A DNA stretch of 64,000 nt, taken from Laedolimicola sp934402125 (lineage in GTDB: Bacteria > Bacillota > Clostridia > Lachnospirales > Lachnospiraceae). The translations under genes were made by a program, and so were the position numbers. The stretch's first letter is position 1; each line of letters opens with the position of its first letter. The notes beneath the pieces are model-generated. The model ran no database searches and had not been told where the DNA came from. It was given only the letters and a program-made list of their open reading frames with translations. Location of the stretch: contig NZ_JBQHTG010000001.1 of the NCBI RefSeq assembly GCF_052065835.1, positions 1 through 64,000 on the forward strand, given 5' to 3'. Positions 9,279 to 17,272 of this stretch are shown here, piece after piece.

Positions 9279-10121
9279 TTAGATCACCTCCGTCTTGTGG
9301 CGTGTTACATGACAGTTGATATTGACTGCACAGGGCATGCCTGCAATATGGGTCGGCATAGTCTCAATATTCAGAGCCAGAGCGGTGGTCTTTCCGCCAA
9401 AGCCCTGAGGTCCGATACCAAGCTCATTGATTTTCTCCAGCATCTCTTTTTCCAGATCTGCGTAATAGGGATCTGGATTGGGCTCCTCGGTATTGCGCAT
9501 CAGGGCTTTCTTTGCCAGCAGCGCGCATTTATCAAAGGTTCCTCCGATACCTACGCCTACTACCATGGGCGGACAGGGATTCGGTCCTGCTGCCTCCACG
9601 GTCTCCAGAATAAAGCTCTTGATTCCCTCAATTCCCGCAGAGGGCTTGAACATCCGGATAGCGCTCATATTTTCGCTTCCGAAGCCCTTGGGGCCTACGG
9701 TTACTTTGATCTGCTCGCCCGGAACGATCTCCGTATACAGCATAGCCGGCGTATTGTCGCCTGTATTGCCGCGGCGCACCGGATCCTTTACAACGGATTT
9801 CCGGAGATATCCCTTGTCATAACCGCGGCGGACGCCCTCGTCTACCGCCTCTCTAAGATCGCCGTCTACGATATGTACGTCCTGACCGATCTCCAGGAAT
9901 ACACAGGCCATACCTGTATCCTGGCAGATGGGTACGTGCTCTTCTCCGGCAATTTCAAAGTTCTCGATAATTTTGTCCAATACCCCCTGGGCTGTCTCCC
10001 AGTCCTCACATGCTCTGCAGCGGTGGATAGCTCCCTTGATATCCTCCGGCAGTTCTTCGTTGGCCTTGATACACAGACGTTCTACTACATCTGTAATTTC
10101 TGAAGCCTTAATTTCACGCAT
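9279..10121 (-). CDS. fumA: Class I fumarate hydratase / L(+)-tartrate dehydratase, alpha subunit
   Basis: 280 residues, matching TtdA or the N-terminal half of FumA. Cysteines available for the [4Fe-4S] cluster lie in ICQDTGMACVF, PNPCPPMVVGVGIGGTFDKC and the C-terminal PCAVNINCH. It supplies fumarate from malate to the adjacent reductase. A strong GGAGG lies ten bases before the ATG. It has its own promoter, separate from the long hdr-frd operon upstream. Confidence 0.92.
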   Translation of the reverse strand: MREIKASEITDVVERLCIKANEELPEDIKGAIHRCRACEDWETAQGVLDKIIENFEIAGEEHVPICQDTGMACVFLEIGQDVHIVDGDLREAVDEGVRRGYDKGYLRKSVVKDPVRRGNTGDNTPAMLYTEIVPGEQIKVTVGPKGFGSENMSAIRMFKPSAGIEGIKSFILETVEAAGPNPCPPMVVGVGIGGTFDKCALLAKKALMRNTEEPNPDPYYADLEKEMLEKINELGIGPQGFGGKTTALALNIETMPTHIAGMPCAVNINCHVTRHKTEVI

Positions 10122-10143
10122 GATACTTCACCTCCATATAGGT

Positions 10144-10172
10144 ACTATAACACATCCTGATATATAACACAA
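10144..10172 (-). promoter_or_regulatory. Promoter of the fumarase operon
   Basis: On the minus strand TTGTGT (10167-10172) and TATAGT (10144-10149) are separated by 17 bases. Two direct copies of an 8-mer box lie immediately upstream, an activator-like position. Confidence 0.6.
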
Positions 10173-10197
10173 ATTGATAGGTTTTATGTATTGATAG
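10173..10197. promoter_or_regulatory. Two ATTGATAG boxes upstream of the fumarase promoter
   Basis: Exact copies of ATTGATAG occur at 10173-10180 and 10190-10197 on the plus strand, a period of 17 bases. They sit just upstream of the -35. The same octamer occurs at the start of the hdr operon, and its TTGATA core forms a palindrome at the malate/lactate dehydrogenase promoter. Confidence 0.5.
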
Positions 10198-10210
10198 CCT
10201 TATCCTATTC

Positions 10211-11374
10211 TTATAACAGCAGGCTGATAAACTGGCTGGCCAGAACCACCGCCACCAGGGCAATGGGATAGGTAGCCGCGTAAGCGCTGGCCACATCGTC
10301 GGTCTCGGTCACACGAATCAGGGTTCCCAGAGCCGGCGTACTGGTCATACCGCCGCAGATAGAGCCCAGGCAGTTAAACAGAGACAAATGCAGGACTTTT
10401 ACCGCAAAGACGTAACCCAGCAGCATAGGCACCAGCGTCATCAGTGCTCCATACAGGAATAACAGGGCTCCCTGCTCCTTCAGGATCTCCACAAAACCTG
10501 CGCCTGCCTGGCTTCCCGCTCCCAGAAGGAACAGGGCAAGACCGAACTCCCGAAGACACTCCAGAACGTGCTTCTCCACCTGTACGCTCAGACGGCCGAA
10601 ATGGCCGAAATGACCCAGAATCAATCCCGCGATCAGGGGGCCGCCGGAGGTTCCCAGGGCAAATACCGCGCCGCCCGGAAGAGGGATTTCAATTTTCGCC
10701 AGAATGATACCGAAGGCAATGGCCAGGGAGAAGGGGAAGAATCCCATACTGTCCGCATAGAATAAATCTTCCTTCTTGGTCTTATGGAACTCCTCCACGT
10801 CCACGCCTGCGGCAGCCTCGAACTTCGCCCGCTCTGCTTCCATATCGGTATGCAGAATTTTGGGAACCAGCTGGACAAAAAGCACCACGCCCACAACGCC
10901 GAAGGGATACGCAATTCCATAGCCTACAGAGGCTGCGTCAGATCCGGTCGCCTCCAGGGCTGCCGCCAGTCCCGGCGTACTGGTAAGCGCTCCGGTCATC
11001 ATACCTACGCTGATATCCACCGGAATTCCAAATATCTTAATCACAGCCACACAGGTCATCGCGCCCGCGCCGATAACCAGAGCGCCCAGTAAAATATAGG
11101 ACGTGGCGTTATTTTTAAAATTCCGGAAAAATTTCGGTCCGGCAATAAAGCCTACCGAAGTTACAAAACAAATCAACCCCAGCTCCCGCACCAGGGAGGG
11201 AATCTCTACTCCAAAGTGGCCGAAGACCAGGGCCACCAGCAAAATGCCGGCAGTCCCCAGCTCAAGGCCGCAGATTTTAATACTTCCTACCAGATAACCG
11301 ATAACGGCAATCAGAAACACCATCATCAGCGTATTCGATAGTACGGACTCCTGAAACCATGTAATAATCCCCAT
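10211..11374 (-). CDS. AspT/YidE-type (AAE family) transporter, candidate succinate exporter
   Basis: 387 residues, about ten membrane helices in two homologous halves. Each half carries the AAE family signature, GALTSTPGLAAALE and GGMTSTPALGTL. The halves are joined by a short charged linker (AKFEAAAGVDVEEFHKTKK) where longer members have two TrkA_C domains. The family includes the aspartate:alanine exchanger AspT and the Corynebacterium succinate exporter SucE1. It lies 40 bases after frdA in the same direction. From context it probably exports succinate or exchanges C4-dicarboxylates. Upstream in-frame ATGs exist, but the chosen one begins at the first membrane helix. Confidence 0.75.
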   Translation of the reverse strand: MGIITWFQESVLSNTLMMVFLIAVIGYLVGSIKICGLELGTAGILLVALVFGHFGVEIPSLVRELGLICFVTSVGFIAGPKFFRNFKNNATSYILLGALVIGAGAMTCVAVIKIFGIPVDISVGMMTGALTSTPGLAAALEATGSDAASVGYGIAYPFGVVGVVLFVQLVPKILHTDMEAERAKFEAAAGVDVEEFHKTKKEDLFYADSMGFFPFSLAIAFGIILAKIEIPLPGGAVFALGTSGGPLIAGLILGHFGHFGRLSVQVEKHVLECLREFGLALFLLGAGSQAGAGFVEILKEQGALLFLYGALMTLVPMLLGYVFAVKVLHLSLFNCLGSICGGMTSTPALGTLIRVTETDDVASAYAATYPIALVAVVLASQFISLLL

Positions 11375-11414
11375 AGCACAACCCCCAATTGCTGTCATAT
11401 TCTGTCTGCTTCTC

Positions 11415-13019
11415 TTACTTCGGCATACCGAAGGTATAGTTGGGCAGCAGCATCGGAGAAACCTCGTTTGTATGCAGTCCCGCCTTTTCCAGCTCCTGTG
11501 CATAGCTCTTAAGATGATCAAGATTCATCGTTCCCAGCTCTACCTCTTTGCACTTGCGGGCTGCAGCCTTACCTGCGTTGCGGCCAAATACAATAATATC
11601 CAGAAGGGAATTGCCCATCAGACGGTTTCTTCCGTGGATACCGCCTACCGCCTCACCTGCTACCAGCAGATTCGGGATTACCTTGGTAAAGCCCTCGCCG
11701 CCGATCTCCAGACCGCCGTTCTGATAATGAAGGGTCGGATAGATCAGAATCGGCTGCTTTCTCATATCGATACCGTAGTTCAGGAACATACGAAGCATAG
11801 CCGGAATTCTCTTTTCGATGGTACCTTCGCCGTGAATCATCTCAATCATCGGGGTATCCAGCCAGATACCATAGCCGGTCGGCGTGGGAACGCCCTTGCC
11901 TCTGGCCGTACACTCCCGGATAATGGAGGCTGCGGACACATCGCGGGTCTCCAGCGGATGCATAAAGGCCTCGCCGTCCACATTGATCAGCATTGCGCCT
12001 ACGGAACGAACCTTCTCTGTAACCAGCGCGCCGAAGATCTGCGCCGGGTAAGCCGCTCCGGTGGGGTGATACTGAATCGTATCCTGGTACAAAAGCGGCG
12101 CTCCCGCACGATAGCCCATCACCAGTCCGTCGGCGGTTGCTCCGTAATGATTGGAGGTTGGGAAGTTCTGATAATGCAGTCTTCCTGCTCCTCCGGTAGC
12201 AATGATAACGGTCTTGGCTCTCGCCACCTTGTACTCTCCGGTTTCCATATTCTGGAGGACGGCGCCTGCCACCTGTCCCTTATCATCCTTAATCAGCTCT
12301 ACGGCTGCAGTGAAATCTACCACCGGAATCTGACGGTTCCATACCTCGTCGCGGAGAACACGCATAATCTCCGCTCCGGAATAATCCTTGCAGGCATGCA
12401 TTCTCTTTCTGGAGGTTCCGCCGCCGTGTGTGGTAATCATCCGGCCGTCCTTGTCCTTATCAAACATAACACCCAGATCGTTGAGCCACTGGATGGCGTC
12501 CGGCGCTTCCATAACCAGACGGCGCAGCAGTTCCGGTCTGGCCGCAAAATGTCCACCGCCGAAGGCGTCCAGATAATGCTGCTGGGGAGAATCGTTTTCC
12601 TTATCCGCAGCCTGGATTCCGCCCTCTGCCATCATAGTGTTGGCGTCGCCGATCCGAAGCTTGGTCACCATCATAACATTGGCGCCTGCCTCATGTGCCT
12701 CGATCGCTGCGGAAGAACCGGCTCCGCCGCCGCCGATGATCAGAACGTCCACATCGTAATCCACGTTATTCAGATCAATCGGTACATTTAAAATCCGGCT
12801 GTTGGAATGGAGCAGGGTGCCAAGCTCATAGGGAGCCTTTTCTCCCTTATTGGGGCCGACCTTGATCTCCTGGAAGCCATCCTCCCGGTAATCCGGATGA
12901 AATTCCTTAAGAAGCGCGTCCTTTTCCTCTGCTGTCATTCTTCTGGGCTCCACGCCGATACGCTGTGCTCTTGTGGCCTCTACTTTTTTAATAGATTCCA
13001 ACATTTCCGCTGTATACAT
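11415..13019 (-). CDS. frdA: Soluble fumarate reductase flavoprotein subunit (TfrA/FrdA-like)
   Basis: 534 residues. The N-terminal FAD fold has GGGGAGSSAAIEAHEAG near residue 97. Catalytic-domain motifs include QYHPTGAAYP, the Arg-containing RDVSAASIIRE and HYQNGGLEIG. The segment that holds the covalent-FAD His in membrane Frd/Sdh enzymes (SHT) reads ANT in DANTMMAEGG, so FAD should be bound noncovalently, as in soluble TfrA-type and L-aspartate oxidase-type flavoproteins. No cytochrome or membrane-anchor gene is nearby. It follows frdB by 14 bases and should reduce fumarate to succinate in the cytoplasm. Confidence 0.88.
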   Translation of the reverse strand: MYTAEMLESIKKVEATRAQRIGVEPRRMTAEEKDALLKEFHPDYREDGFQEIKVGPNKGEKAPYELGTLLHSNSRILNVPIDLNNVDYDVDVLIIGGGGAGSSAAIEAHEAGANVMMVTKLRIGDANTMMAEGGIQAADKENDSPQQHYLDAFGGGHFAARPELLRRLVMEAPDAIQWLNDLGVMFDKDKDGRMITTHGGGTSRKRMHACKDYSGAEIMRVLRDEVWNRQIPVVDFTAAVELIKDDKGQVAGAVLQNMETGEYKVARAKTVIIATGGAGRLHYQNFPTSNHYGATADGLVMGYRAGAPLLYQDTIQYHPTGAAYPAQIFGALVTEKVRSVGAMLINVDGEAFMHPLETRDVSAASIIRECTARGKGVPTPTGYGIWLDTPMIEMIHGEGTIEKRIPAMLRMFLNYGIDMRKQPILIYPTLHYQNGGLEIGGEGFTKVIPNLLVAGEAVGGIHGRNRLMGNSLLDIIVFGRNAGKAAARKCKEVELGTMNLDHLKSYAQELEKAGLHTNEVSPMLLPNYTFGMPK

Positions 13020-13033
13020 AGTCCGCTCCCCTC

Positions 13034-13708
13034 CTATTTCTCAATCTCTCGGTTGTTGTACAGTTCCTTCATTTCCTCGATGGGCTTCTGCATAATCTGC
13101 TCAATCAGCTCGTCAAAGGCTCCATGATGGATATCCTCCACACGCTGCTCCAGGTGCTCTGCCTTGGGCGCAATGTACTTTCCGGTCAGTCTTCTGGCCA
13201 GCACGCCTACCATAGGGTGGGAAATGCCTGCCGGGCAGCGGGAGGTACAGATACCGCAGCCGATACAGTCGAAGGATTCCTCGGCGCATTTCTCAAAATC
13301 ACCTCTCTGAGCATATGCGATGTACTGCATGACGTTCAGGGACTGGGGACAGCCCTTGGTGCAGGCATTGCAGCCGATACAGCTGTAGATTTCCGGATAG
13401 AGATCCATCATCACGCGCTGCTTTACACTGATTTTGTCCATATCGTAGTTCCGCTTATCTGCCGGAAAGAAGGGCAGTGTCGCGATATACATGCCCTCCT
13501 GTACCTGTGTCTGACAGGCCAGGCAGGTCTTCAGCTCATTGTTGCCCTTGATTCTGTAAATGGTTGCGCAGGCACCACAGAAGCCGTGGCGGCAGCCGCA
13601 GCCGCGTACCAGCTTATAGCCTGCGTATTCCATAGCCGTCATGATGGTAAGCTCAGCGGGTACGGAATACTTTTTTCCATAGAAATATACGTTTACCATT
13701 TCCTGCAT
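13034..13708 (-). CDS. frdB: Fumarate reductase iron-sulfur subunit with 2Fe-2S and two 4Fe-4S motifs
   Basis: 224 residues. An N-terminal plant-type [2Fe-2S] ferredoxin fold has CGCRHGFCGAC and CLAC. Then come two [4Fe-4S]-type motifs, CIGCNACTKGCP and CIGCGICTSRCP. This corresponds to the electron-transfer part of a TfrB/FrdB-like subunit. The CCG-domain half found in archaeal TfrB is absent here and is instead encoded by the separate hdrB of the same operon. It is the likely electron conduit from Hdr/Flx to FrdA. It follows an unusual repeat-rich gap of about 250 bases. Confidence 0.85.
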   Translation of the reverse strand: MQEMVNVYFYGKKYSVPAELTIMTAMEYAGYKLVRGCGCRHGFCGACATIYRIKGNNELKTCLACQTQVQEGMYIATLPFFPADKRNYDMDKISVKQRVMMDLYPEIYSCIGCNACTKGCPQSLNVMQYIAYAQRGDFEKCAEESFDCIGCGICTSRCPAGISHPMVGVLARRLTGKYIAPKAEHLEQRVEDIHHGAFDELIEQIMQKPIEEMKELYNNREIEK

Positions 13709-13732
13709 GTTCTTTTTTCCTTTCTCTCTCTA

Positions 13733-13834
13733 CTCCGCAGTGCCCAGGCTAAGCTGCGCACTGCATGAGTGTTGCTCCGCAGTGCTCAGGCTAAGCCGCG
13801 CACTGCATGAGTGTTGCTCCGCAGTGCTCAGGCT
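13733..13834. repeat. 42-bp tandem repeat (about 2.4 copies), each unit a hairpin
   Basis: Units begin at 13733, 13775 and 13817, an exact 42-base period; the third copy stops matching after about 18 bases. Each full unit contains GCAGTGC and GCACTGC as inverted arms. Downstream to about 13950 are further short palindromes (AAAAGC/GCTTTT and AGGGC/GCCCT) and another GCGCACTGC. The block separates flxA from frdB inside an otherwise tightly packed operon. Confidence 0.8.
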
Positions 13835-13958
13835 CGAAAAAGCTACGCTTTTCCTCGCTTGAGGGCTTCGCCCTATGCAGCTAGGAACCCTCCGTCTGTC
13901 TTACGTGCAAGCACGACGCCAGCCGGATGCTTCCTGTCTGCGCACTGCTCATTGCCTA

Positions 13959-14822
13959 TCAATATTCCGGGGGTAATTCATCAATCTCGTCGCAGCGGAA
14001 TACGGGACCGTCTTTGCAGACGTATTTGGCGCCGATGTTGCAGCGGCCGCATTTACCGATACCGCATTTCATACGAAGCTCCAGGGTGGTGTACACCTGT
14101 GTCTTGTTGAAGCCCAGCTCCATCAGGCCCGCCAGTACAAATTTAATCATGATGGGCGGTCCGCAGACCAGTACGGTCTTATTGGTGTCGAAGCCGATTT
14201 CTTTCAGATAGGAAGGAACGAAGCCCACATGGCCGTCCCAGCCCTCCTGCTCCCGGTCGATGGTCAGATATACATTGACGCCCGGCGTCTTCATCCAGAC
14301 TTCCTGAATCTCCTTAAGCTGCACCAGATCGTCCGCGGAACGGGAACCGTAGAGAATATCTACCGTACCATAATTGTCCCGGTTATCCAGCACGTAGTTG
14401 ATGACAGAGCGAAGGGGCGCAAGACCGATTCCTCCAGCGATAAACAGAAGATTCTGCTTCTTCAGCGCTGTCTCCACCGGAAAAGCATTTCCGTAGGGAC
14501 CGCGCACGGTAATCTCGTCTCCCACATTCATTCCATGCAGGTAATCTGTCAGGGAGCCGCAGCGCTTAATGCTGAACTCCTGATATTCTTTGTTGGTGGG
14601 GGAAGATGTGATAGAGAACATCGCCTCGCCTACACCGGGAACCGATACCATGGCACACTGACCCGGCATATGCTCAAAAAGCTTCTTACCGTCTCTTCCC
14701 ACTACCCGGAAGGTTTTAACGTCCGGAGTTTCCGTGCGGATATCCGTCACCACGCCAATCATAGGAATCAGCGCGTCTACTCTGATATCATTTGCATGTC
14801 CGCCGCAGGTACATTCACTCAT
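13959..14822 (-). CDS. flxA: FlxA-like FAD/NAD(P)-binding oxidoreductase subunit
   Basis: 287 residues of the ferredoxin-NADP reductase fold (compare AsrB, HydG and PyrK). An FAD-binding segment MFSITSSPTN and a nucleotide-binding GGIGLAPLRSVI are followed by NAD-domain VCGPPIMI and a C-terminal [2Fe-2S] motif CGIGKCGRCNIG plus a downstream Cys. It is the expected NADH-oxidising entry point of the Flx-Hdr complex. A GTG three codons earlier lies directly on the GGGAGG, so the ATG eight bases downstream of it was chosen. It overlaps the flxB stop by 8 bases. Confidence 0.85.
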   Translation of the reverse strand: MSECTCGGHANDIRVDALIPMIGVVTDIRTETPDVKTFRVVGRDGKKLFEHMPGQCAMVSVPGVGEAMFSITSSPTNKEYQEFSIKRCGSLTDYLHGMNVGDEITVRGPYGNAFPVETALKKQNLLFIAGGIGLAPLRSVINYVLDNRDNYGTVDILYGSRSADDLVQLKEIQEVWMKTPGVNVYLTIDREQEGWDGHVGFVPSYLKEIGFDTNKTVLVCGPPIMIKFVLAGLMELGFNKTQVYTTLELRMKCGIGKCGRCNIGAKYVCKDGPVFRCDEIDELPPEY

Positions 14823-15867
14823 TTCCCTCACCTCCCAGTTTCTTGATCACTTTCACAATATGTAAGGATGACGGGCACTTGCTGACGCAGCGGCCGCAGC
14901 CTACGCAGGAATACATGCCGTCATTGTTGGCCGGATAATAAACCAGCTTATGCATAAATCTCTGGCGGAAGCGCTGAAGCTGACTGGTACGCATATTGCC
15001 GTGGGCCATCATGGTAAAATCGGAATACATGCAGGAATCCCAGCACCGGTAATGCTGAATTCCGGCCTTACCTCCGTCAAAATCACGGATGTCGTAGCAC
15101 TGGCAGGTGGGGCACACGAAGGTGCAGGTTCCGCAGGCCAGACAGGGCTTATACAGTTCCTCCCACAGCGGGGAATCAAAAAGCTCCATGGTATTTTCTG
15201 GTTTGAACCGGGACAAATCCAGGTGGGACAGAGGAAGCTTCTCGATGATGGCGCGAATCGCCGCCTGCTGCTCCTCTACCTTTTTCTCGCCCTCTGCCGC
15301 CGCTTCCGTAAAGGAATCTGCCAGGGCTTCTTTTACCTGTGCCGTAAGTGCTTCTCCTTTTTCTGTCAATGATTTCCAGTATAATACATCTCCTACAAAC
15401 CAGGCTTCCACATCTGCTCCCGGCTCTGCGGCATCCACATCAAAGTTTTTGCAGAAGCAGGTTTCATCCGGTTCTTTGCAGGCCAGGGATACGATGGTGC
15501 CATGCTCTCTTCTGGCCGCGTAATAGGTGTCCACCGGATCCGTCAGGAATACCTGATCCAGAACCTTCACAGCCCTCACATCGCAGGCACGCATACCGAA
15601 TACCACAAAGGGCTGATTCTGAAGCTCTGCCGGGTCGATGCTGACCTTTCCGCCCTCATAACGGCTCTTGTAGAGCACCTCGCTCTGGGGGAAGAAGCAG
15701 TCCTTACCGGACTTCACGGTCTTCAGCGTATCGATATCCACCACGGCCTCTTCGGTCCACAATCCGTAATTGGTCTGTCCGGCTTTCTGTACCGGGAGAA
15801 ATAAGTCTTCCTTTGCACTGATGGCTCTGTAAAGCTCGTTCAGCTTATTCTTCGCTATCTGATACAT
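14815..15867 (-). CDS. flxB: FlxB-like 4Fe-4S dicluster protein (AsrA-related)
   Basis: 350 residues. The N-terminal 230 or so residues resemble the AsrA/hydrogenase-associated electron-transfer domain (FGMRACDVRAVKVLDQVF, EPDETCFCKNF). The C-terminal part has two [4Fe-4S] motifs, CLACGTCTFVCP and CVGCGRCVSKCP, with extra Cys in TCQCYD. It would relay electrons between FlxA and the rest of the complex. It starts two bases after the flxC stop with an AGAGGGGG ribosome site. The B versus C assignment follows gene order in known flx loci and is an inference. Confidence 0.8.
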   Translation of the reverse strand: MYQIAKNKLNELYRAISAKEDLFLPVQKAGQTNYGLWTEEAVVDIDTLKTVKSGKDCFFPQSEVLYKSRYEGGKVSIDPAELQNQPFVVFGMRACDVRAVKVLDQVFLTDPVDTYYAARREHGTIVSLACKEPDETCFCKNFDVDAAEPGADVEAWFVGDVLYWKSLTEKGEALTAQVKEALADSFTEAAAEGEKKVEEQQAAIRAIIEKLPLSHLDLSRFKPENTMELFDSPLWEELYKPCLACGTCTFVCPTCQCYDIRDFDGGKAGIQHYRCWDSCMYSDFTMMAHGNMRTSQLQRFRQRFMHKLVYYPANNDGMYSCVGCGRCVSKCPSSLHIVKVIKKLGGEGNE

Positions 15868-15869
15868 GC

Positions 15870-16844
15870 TTAATGTCCCCCTCTCGTCTGTACAATGCCA
15901 GGCTCCACGTCATCAAAGGTGAAGTCCGTCAGCGGGCCTCTGGAATCCGTATCGGCTCCCGCCTGATACTCGCCGTAGAAGGTGTCAATGTCCTTGATAA
16001 ACTTGCGGTTTAAAAGGTGAAGCGGAATGCCCTGGGGACAGACTCTGCTGCACTCGCCGCAGTCGGTACACCGTCCTGCCACATGGAAGGCACGGATAAT
16101 ATGGAACATCTGCTCCTCAAAGGTATCGGCATTCGCCTTCTGATTGCTGTCATACTGGCTGCTGTCAAAGACACATTTGCGGCAGCTGCAGGCCGGACAC
16201 ACATTGCGGCAGGCGTTGCAGCGGATACATTTGGAAAGCTGCTCCTGCCAGAAATGAAAACGCTCCTCCGGACTCATGGCCTCCAGCTTCTCCACTTCCT
16301 CGAAGCGGTTGCCCACCGGACCTGCCTCCTCGTCCTCTGCCGCGCCAATCAGCTCGTCGTATACCATGTGCTTCTTACCCTTACATACCTTGCAGCGCTC
16401 CAGAAGGGCGTCGGCAAAGGGCAGCTCCTTCTCGCCATAGATGGTCTCAAATTTCAGGGTATCGCCATCGACCGCTACGCGCTCAATACCTTTAATACCA
16501 GCCTCCCGGATTTTCTCCGGCTTTAAGGTACCCTTGCAGCCCACGCCGATGATGTAAGCCTTTTCCCGGTCAACCCGGTGCTCCTTGATCAGCTGATTGA
16601 AGCTGTAGGTGTCGCAGGGCTTTAAGAATACCAGCGTCCTGCCCTCCAGCTTGGAGGCCTCAATCATATATTTGCTTAAGTTTGCGCCGCAGAACGCGTC
16701 GTAAACAAAATCCTGTAATTCCTCTTCCTTATAGAAATAAGCCGGCTCCGGATCGTATCCCATATCGCCCTTTCTCCAGCCCAGAACCTGCGCTACGGTT
16801 CCGTCTGCCAGAAGCTCTTTCGCTCTCTCGATTAACCCTTGCAT
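15870..16844 (-). CDS. flxC: FlxC-like 4Fe-4S dicluster protein with FrhB-like N terminus
   Basis: 324 residues. The N-terminal half resembles the FrhB/FdhB-type domain (LVFLKPCDTYSFNQLIKE, IIGVGCKGTL, CKVCKGKK). The C-terminal half has [4Fe-4S] motifs CIRCNACRNVCP and CTDCGECSRVCPQGIP plus CSCRKC. It is an electron-transfer subunit of the Flx module. Its start lies 13 bases inside the end of flxD, and GGAGG is seven bases before the ATG. Confidence 0.8.
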   Translation of the reverse strand: MQGLIERAKELLADGTVAQVLGWRKGDMGYDPEPAYFYKEEELQDFVYDAFCGANLSKYMIEASKLEGRTLVFLKPCDTYSFNQLIKEHRVDREKAYIIGVGCKGTLKPEKIREAGIKGIERVAVDGDTLKFETIYGEKELPFADALLERCKVCKGKKHMVYDELIGAAEDEEAGPVGNRFEEVEKLEAMSPEERFHFWQEQLSKCIRCNACRNVCPACSCRKCVFDSSQYDSNQKANADTFEEQMFHIIRAFHVAGRCTDCGECSRVCPQGIPLHLLNRKFIKDIDTFYGEYQAGADTDSRGPLTDFTFDDVEPGIVQTRGGH

Positions 16845-17272
16845 CGCAGATCCTCCAATCTTACATTTTCTCCCAGTTCATGAATTTTAGCTACAAATTC
16901 ATTCATGGTGGTGGAGAACTTCACGCCCTCAGCCGCAGATACCCACTCTACGCGGGTACGTCCATTTTCCACGCCCAGGTAATCCAGCATGGAGAAAAGC
17001 AGTGTCATACGTCTTCTTGCGTAATAGTTTCCTGTGGTGTAATGACAGTCTCCCGGGTGGCAGCCGCAGAGAATCACGCCGTCCGCTCCCCTCTGGAAGG
17101 CTCTCAGGATAAACATGGGGTTCACACGGCAGGAGCAGGGCACGCGGATAATCTTTACATCCGCTGGGTAAGCAAGTCGGCTGCTTCCCGCCAGGTCTGC
17201 GCCTGCGTAGGAGCACCAGTTGCAGCAGAACGCTACAATCTTCGGTCTAAATTCTGTATTTTCTACCTGCAT
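16832..17272 (-). CDS. flxD: FlxD / MvhD-type hydrogenase iron-sulfur subunit
   Basis: 146 residues, standard MvhD size. Conserved cysteine groups are CCNWCSYAGADLAG, VPCSCRVNP and ILCGCHPGDCHY. MvhD-family proteins deliver electrons to HdrA. The ATG is preceded by GGAGG ten bases upstream and lies inside the last codons of hdrA (10-base overlap). Frame continues upstream without an initiation signal. Confidence 0.88.
   Translation of the reverse strand: MQVENTEFRPKIVAFCCNWCSYAGADLAGSSRLAYPADVKIIRVPCSCRVNPMFILRAFQRGADGVILCGCHPGDCHYTTGNYYARRRMTLLFSMLDYLGVENGRTRVEWVSAAEGVKFSTTMNEFVAKIHELGENVRLEDLRCKG

Noticed and set aside
8717..10121. L(+)-tartrate dehydratase
   Set aside because: The two subunits cannot be distinguished from class I fumarase by motif. 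The neighbouring fumarate reductase makes fumarase the better call.
10398..11521. Longer N-terminal forms of the AAE transporter
   Set aside because: The frame extends upstream into frdA, but the extra residues are Cys/Arg-rich, have no initiation signal and precede the first membrane helix.
13733..13834. CRISPR-like repeat array
   Set aside because: The 42-base repeats are directly abutting with no spacers, only about 2.4 copies, and no cas genes are present.
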